A program made the position numbers and the translations under genes. A stretch of 64,000 nucleotides of DNA from Rhodocyclus purpureus (GTDB taxonomy: Bacteria; Pseudomonadota; Gammaproteobacteria; Burkholderiales; Rhodocyclaceae), in NCBI RefSeq assembly GCF_016653115.1, contig NZ_NHRX01000034.1:84415-148414 (forward strand), given 5' to 3'. The notes beneath the pieces were generated by a model. That model had not been told where the DNA came from and did not search any database. It saw nothing but the letters and a program-made list of their open reading frames with translations. Below are positions 59,496 through 64,000 of the stretch, in pieces. How positions within the stretch are numbered: the stretch's first letter is position 1; the number at the start of each line of letters is the position of its first letter.

Positions 59496-60320
59496 ATGGA
59501 CAGCGCACAGTTTTCTCACTACCAGGATCTGGCGATCCAGTACGCCAGCGACTTCGGCATCAAGATCCTCGCCGCCATCCTCTTCTGGGTCATCGGTCGC
59601 TGGCTGATCAATCTCGCGGTCAGGCTGGTGCGCAACGGCCTCGAAAGGCAGAAGGTCGATCTGACGGTGCAGCGCTACATCGGTTCGATCATCACCGTCA
59701 CCCTGAACGTGCTGCTGGTGGTCGGCATCCTCGGCTACTTCGGCATCCAGACCACGACCTTCGCGGCGCTGATCGCTGCCGCGGGTGTCGCCATCGGCCT
59801 CGCCTGGTCGGGACTGCTCTCCAACTTCGCCGCCGGCGCGTTCATGGTCGTGCTGCGCCCGATCAAGGTCGGCGACTTCGTGAGCATCGGCGGCCTGACC
59901 GGAACCGTCGTCGAAGTCGGGCTCTTCTCGACGACGATCGACACCCCGGACAACGTGCAGACGATCATCGGCAACAACAAGGTCTTCTCGGAGACGATCC
60001 AGAACTTCTCCGTCAATCCGTACCGCCGCGTCGACCTCAAGGCGCAGCTGTCGGGCGCCGCTGACCACCGCGCGGCGATGCAGCTCCTGCGCGACAAGGT
60101 CGGTGCCATCGCCAACGTGCGCGCCGACCCGCCCGTCGATGTCGAGATCCTCGAATTCAACCTGCTCGGACCGGTCGTCGTCGTCCGTCCGTACTGCCAC
60201 AACGATCACTACTGGCAGGTGTATTTCGACACCAACCGCACCATCAAGGAAGCGCTCGAAGAGGCCGGCTTCCCGGCGCCGATGGCGGCACAGAAGCTCA
60301 CCGTGACCCAGGTTTCCTGA
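59496..60320 (+). CDS. MscS family mechanosensitive channel
   Basis: A 274-aa small-conductance mechanosensitive channel. Three helices: ~23-45, 62-82 and 88-115; the third contains the pore pattern A-A-G-V-A-I-G-L-A-W-S-G-L-L-S-N-F-A-A-G. The MscS beta domain follows (R-P-I-K-V-G-D-F-V-S-I-G-G-L-T-G-T-V). Length is like E. coli MscS. It opens under osmotic downshift to release solutes. Confidence 0.93.
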   Translation: MDSAQFSHYQDLAIQYASDFGIKILAAILFWVIGRWLINLAVRLVRNGLERQKVDLTVQRYIGSIITVTLNVLLVVGILGYFGIQTTTFAALIAAAGVAIGLAWSGLLSNFAAGAFMVVLRPIKVGDFVSIGGLTGTVVEVGLFSTTIDTPDNVQTIIGNNKVFSETIQNFSVNPYRRVDLKAQLSGAADHRAAMQLLRDKVGAIANVRADPPVDVEILEFNLLGPVVVVRPYCHNDHYWQVYFDTNRTIKEALEEAGFPAPMAAQKLTVTQVS

Positions 60321-60512
60321 TCCCCGGGCTCTTTTCACCGGCCGCCGCCCCCCGCAGCGCCGGGCTCGGCGGCCGCTGCCTGCACGGACGGCGTTCGCGC
60401 GCAGAGCCGCCGCCGGGCTGCGACGGTGTCTTTGCCTCTTCATCTGCCCCTCGTCGATCGCGTCGGGTACAATACCGCCCCTTCCAGAACGCTTTCCTGT
60501 CCGGGGTTTACC

Positions 60513-62138
60513 GTGCTCGTCGCCAACAACATCACCATGCAGTTCGGGGCCAAGCCCCTGTTCGAGAACGTCTCGATCAAGTTCGGCGAAGGCTACCGCT
60601 ATGGCCTGATCGGCGCCAACGGCGCCGGCAAGTCGACCTTCATGAAGATCCTCGCCGGCGTGCTCGAACAGAGCGCAGGCAACGTCTCCAAGGATGCGCA
60701 CGAGCGCATGGCCTACCTGCGCCAGGACCAGTTCGCCTACGAGGACAAGCGCGTCATCGACGTCGTGATGATGGGGCACGAGGAGATGTGGGCGTGCATG
60801 GTCGAGAAGGACGCGATCTACGCCAACCCCGAGGCGACCGAGGAAGACTACATGCACGCCGCCGAGCTCGAGGCGAAGTTCGCCGAGTACGACGGCTACA
60901 CCGCCGAAGCGCGCGCCGGCGAACTGCTGCTCGGCGTCGGCATCCCGGCCGAACAGCACTACGGCCCGATGAGCGAGGTGGCCCCCGGCTGGAAGCTGCG
61001 CGTGCTGCTGGTGCAGGCGCTGTTCGCCAAGCCCGACATCCTCCTGCTCGACGAGCCGACCAACAACCTCGACATCGACACCATCCGCTGGCTCGAGCAC
61101 GTGCTCAACGAGCGTGACTGCACGATGATCATCATCAGCCATGACCGTCACTTCCTGAACCAAGTGTGCACGCACATGGCCGACCTGGACTACGGCAAGA
61201 TCACCATCTACCCGGGCAACTACGACGACTTCATGGAAGCGTCGACGCAGGCGCGCGAACGGCAGCAGAACGCCAACGCCAAGGCCAAGGAACGCATCGC
61301 CGACCTGCAGGACTTCGTGCGCCGCTTCTCGGCCAACAAGTCGAAGGCCAAGCAGGCGACTTCTCGCCTGAAGCTGATCGACAAGCTGAAGCCCGAGGAC
61401 GTCAAGCCTTCGTCGCGCCAGTACCCGTGGATCCGCTTCGACTACGACGAGAAGGAAAAGCTGCACCGCCAGGCAGTCGAGATCGAGCGCCTGTCCTTCG
61501 CCTACCCGGGCAGCGACCGGAAGATCTTCAACGACTTCGACTTCACGCTCAACGCCGGCGACCGCGTCGCGGTGATCGGCGAGAACGGCGTCGGCAAGAC
61601 GACCTTCCTCAAGCTCTTGATGGGCGAACTGCATCCCGCGCACGGCACCATCAAGTGGGCGGAAAAGGCGCGCCCCGGCTACTACGCGCAGGACCATTCC
61701 GCCGCCTTCGACTCCGATCTCAGCCTTACCGACTGGATCGCCGGCTACGCGCGGTCGACTGCCGCCGACGGCGAGGACGTCGAGACCTTGATCCGCGGCA
61801 CGCTGGGCCGCCTGCTCTTCTCGGGCGACGATGTGAGGAAGGCCGTGCGCGTCATTTCCGGTGGCGAGCAGGGGCGCATGCTCTTCGGCAAGCTGATGCT
61901 GCAGAAGTCGAACGTGCTGGTGATGGACGAGCCGACCAACCACCTCGATATGGAATCGATCGAGTCGCTCAACACCGCGCTCGACAAGTTCAAGGGGACG
62001 CTGGTCTTCGTCTCGCACGACCGCGAGTTCGTCTCCTCGCTGGCGACGCGCATCCTCGAAATCCGCATGGACGGCAAGCACGTGAACTACCTCGGCACCT
62101 ACGAGGAATACCTCGCCAGCCGCGGGATTGACGACTGA
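60513..62138 (+). CDS. ABC-F family ATPase, YbiT-like
   Basis: A 541-aa soluble twin-ABC protein. First domain Walker [10 protein letters not shown] and [21 protein letters not shown] replaces the standard signature, as in YbiT. Second domain G-E-N-G-V-G-K-T-T, signature I-S-G-G-E-Q-G-R and M-D-E-P-T-N-H-L. A charged P-tRNA-interaction linker lies near ~245-310. The start is GTG 60513 ([12 protein letters not shown]), the family N-terminus; ATG 60426 would add 29 odd residues. Likely acts on the ribosome. Confidence 0.93.
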   Translation: MLVANNITMQFGAKPLFENVSIKFGEGYRYGLIGANGAGKSTFMKILAGVLEQSAGNVSKDAHERMAYLRQDQFAYEDKRVIDVVMMGHEEMWACMVEKDAIYANPEATEEDYMHAAELEAKFAEYDGYTAEARAGELLLGVGIPAEQHYGPMSEVAPGWKLRVLLVQALFAKPDILLLDEPTNNLDIDTIRWLEHVLNERDCTMIIISHDRHFLNQVCTHMADLDYGKITIYPGNYDDFMEASTQARERQQNANAKAKERIADLQDFVRRFSANKSKAKQATSRLKLIDKLKPEDVKPSSRQYPWIRFDYDEKEKLHRQAVEIERLSFAYPGSDRKIFNDFDFTLNAGDRVAVIGENGVGKTTFLKLLMGELHPAHGTIKWAEKARPGYYAQDHSAAFDSDLSLTDWIAGYARSTAADGEDVETLIRGTLGRLLFSGDDVRKAVRVISGGEQGRMLFGKLMLQKSNVLVMDEPTNHLDMESIESLNTALDKFKGTLVFVSHDREFVSSLATRILEIRMDGKHVNYLGTYEEYLASRGIDD

Positions 62139-62146
62139 TCGCAAGG

Positions 62147-62164
62147 GTGGGAGCGGCGGCAGCC
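62147..62164 (+). repeat. REP-like palindrome at a gene start, half copy
   Basis: GTGGGAGCGGCGGCAGCC, the first part of the REP-like palindrome, sits immediately before (or forms the first codons of) the acyltransferase gene. It matches the repeats at 24391, 53098 and 62792. Confidence 0.75.
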
Positions 62165-62722
62165 ATGCTCTCCCGCCTCTGCGCACTGATCCTGCATCTG
62201 GCCGGCTGGCGGATCGTGTTCACCCCACCGCCGGGGCCGAAGTCGGTGGTCCTCGTCTATCCGCACACTTCGAACTGGGACTTCGTGGTCGGCATGCTCT
62301 GCCGCATCCACACCGGCATCTTCATGCACTGGACCGGCAAGGACACGCTCTTCCGCTGGCCCTTGAAGTCGATCTTCCTGCGCCTCGGTGGCGTGCCGAT
62401 CAACCGGCGCGAGCGCACCGGGATGACCGCACAGCTGGCCGACGCCTTCGCCCGCAACGACAGCTTCCACATCGCCTTCACGCCGGAAGGGACGCGCAGC
62501 AAGACCGACCACTGGAAATCGGGCTTCTACCGGCTGACGCTCGCCGTCGGTGTCCCGCTCGGCCTCGGCTTCATCGATTACGGCAGGCGGCAGGTCGGCG
62601 TCGAAAGCTGGATCACGCTATCGGGTGACGAGGAAGCCGACCTCGCGCTGATCCGCGCCTACTACGCCGACAAGCGCGCGCTCTACCCGGAAAAGGCCGG
62701 CGACATCCGTTTCCGGCAGTAG
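62165..62722 (+). CDS. PlsC-like 1-acylglycerol-3-phosphate acyltransferase family protein
   Basis: A 185-aa acyltransferase. Catalytic H-x4-D motif: Y-P-H-T-S-N-W-D; substrate motif F-T-P-E-G-T-R-S and P-I-N-R-R-E. It is short, with one N-terminal hydrophobic segment (C-A-L-I-L-H-L-A-G-W). It fits family members that acylate lysophosphatidate or other lysolipids. The start could be ATG 62165 or an in-frame GTG at 62147 with AAGG just before it; a REP-like repeat overlaps this boundary. Follows the ABC-F gene by 8-26 nt. Confidence 0.87.
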   Translation: MLSRLCALILHLAGWRIVFTPPPGPKSVVLVYPHTSNWDFVVGMLCRIHTGIFMHWTGKDTLFRWPLKSIFLRLGGVPINRRERTGMTAQLADAFARNDSFHIAFTPEGTRSKTDHWKSGFYRLTLAVGVPLGLGFIDYGRRQVGVESWITLSGDEEADLALIRAYYADKRALYPEKAGDIRFRQ

Positions 62723-62740
62723 CTATTTGCGTGGGGCCCG

Positions 62741-62815
62741 ATTCGGGCCTGCCGGCCCTTCCACAGGAACTTGCTGCGGGAGCGGTTGTCTTGGGAGCGG
62801 CGGCAGCCGCGAATG
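62741..62815 (+). repeat. Bipartite REP/BIME-like repeat, full copy
   Basis: ATTCGGGCCTGCCGGCCCTT (62741-62760) and TGGGAGCGGCGGCAGCCGCGAATG (62792-62815), the clearest copy of the two-palindrome unit, lying between convergent genes. Confidence 0.82.
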
Positions 62816-62859
62816 GCATCCTGACAAGTTCAGGGCGAACGGAATATTCAAGTGCCGGC

Positions 62860-63540
<681 letters not shown>

Positions 63541-64000
63541 TGTCGAATTCTCCTGATCCTCACCGTTCGCCGGCATCGGCGCGGCGAGGCCGTAAAATAG
63601 CACTTTGCGCCGGAATCGGGATTCTTCGCTCGTCTGCCGCGAACGTGTTCGCCGGGCGCCGCTGTGCAAGCCACGCTGTGCAAGCCAATCCCGCGGCTAC
63701 CGCGCCGATTTTCGATCCTGCCGAACTCCCGGCACCTAAACCCTAGCTGCTGACAGTCCTTGCGAGTTGCCTCCCCGAAGAATGAAACGCGCCCATTCGC
63801 TTCAATTCCGTCATGGCCCTGGGCGCTGGATCGCCACGTCCTGCGGGCTCGCGATGACTGACGCTTCGCCATCCCGTCATCCTATGCTTGATCTGCCTCC
63901 CCGGAATAGACGTATTCTAGGAGTGCATGGAGAGGGGCTGAGACCGTAACCGTCATGGGCCACACAGGCTGTTCGCAATGTGGGTCGCCCTTTCCGACCA
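63541..64000. other. 460-bp region at the right window edge
   Basis: No gene could be supported. It contains MITE-like copy B (63787-63859), listed separately, and near 63917-63946 a GGAGTGC ... GGGCTGAGA string resembling the first half of a thi-box but without the second half (see rejected). Confidence 0.6.
63787..63859 (+). mobile_element. MITE-like palindromic element, internally deleted copy B
   Basis: GAAACGCGCCCATTCGCTTCAATTCCGTCAT (63784-63814, split here) matches the outer part of copy A at 52952-52984 in reverse with few changes, and CTGGATCGCCACGTCCTGCGGGCTCGCGATGAC (63827-63859) matches its left arm at 52822-52857. The central part is missing. Confidence 0.65.

Noticed and set aside
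59400..62186. 928-aa open frame on the minus strand opposite mscS and the ABC-F gene
   Set aside because: Antisense to two well-conserved genes; its content is typical of a high-G+C shadow frame (R/D/V/H/Q-rich, no domain).
63917..63960. TPP riboswitch (thi-box) start at the right edge (GGAGTGC ... GGGCTGAGA)
   Set aside because: The second half (ACCTGA-TC-GG-TAAT-CCAGCG) is missing in the remaining sequence, and no thi gene is visible. Kept only as a chance match or remnant.

Overview
The window looks like a chromosomal segment of a Rhodocyclales-type betaproteobacterium; '(Candidatus) Accumulibacter'-like is my guess, inferred from gene content and not tested. Evidence: high G+C with strong G/C at third codon positions, hprK-ptsN-hpf-rpoN order, lexA-type control of recA, a thiL-pgpA / nusB-ribH-ribB-ribE block, a Gcw_chp-porin/glnK/amtB operon behind a sigma-54 promoter, tandem psiF genes and a DcaP-like porin. 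No rRNA, tRNA, CRISPR array, transposase or phage gene was seen.

Layout. 0-5.2 kb: end of a sulfide:quinone-oxidoreductase-like gene with a 54-aa companion, a secreted subtilase, an ExoY/edema-factor-like nucleotidyl cyclase, and two psiF genes, one with a decayed second repeat. 5.2-16.5 kb: housekeeping block, all on the minus strand (hprK, ptsN, hpf, rpoN, lptB, recX, recA, pncC, pgpA, thiL, nusB, ribH, ribBX-type ribB, ribE). 16.5-26.6 kb: a 1610-aa hybrid histidine kinase with a bacteriohemerythrin, then dsbD-cutA, an alpha/beta hydrolase, a thioredoxin-like ferredoxin and a VanZ protein. 26.7-29.2 kb: ybgC-tolQ-tolR-tolA.

29.3-38.2 kb: an NtrC-family two-component system with a divergent intergenic region that carries two palindromes, a -24/-12 promoter and a strong terminator, which I read as a roughly 70-nt sigma-54-dependent small RNA; then a three-gene type III-like restriction-modification operon (mod, a YhcG/DUF1016 nuclease, res). 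38.4-41.3 kb: ruvB, an AI-2E/PerM family permease, ruvA. 41.6-52.1 kb: metNIQ and a DcaP-like porin (plus strand), a polar amino-acid ABC operon and an exported TPR-CHAT protease-like protein (minus strand). 52.2 kb: ruvC. In Pseudomonas aeruginosa ruvC-ruvA-ruvB-ybgC-tolQRA are contiguous, so here this order appears split by two blocks: transport/CHAT between ruvC and ruvA, and TCS/sRNA/restriction between ruvB and ybgC.

53.2-64 kb: MFS efflux pump, comM/yifB, ubiK, the nitrogen operon (Gcw_chp porin, glnK, amtB), an MscS channel, an ABC-F ATPase, a PlsC-like acyltransferase and a coiled-coil exported protein. This part is dotted with a bipartite REP/BIME-like repeat (full copies near 53.05, 56.55 and 62.75 kb, partial near 24.4 and 62.15 kb) and two copies of a MITE-like palindromic element (52.8 and 63.8 kb).

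The best candidates for something undescribed are the stand-alone ExoY-like cyclase with its own promoter/palindrome, and the self-contained two-component system / enhancer palindromes / sigma-54 promoter / small RNA module. All family assignments come from reading motifs by eye; no database search was run.
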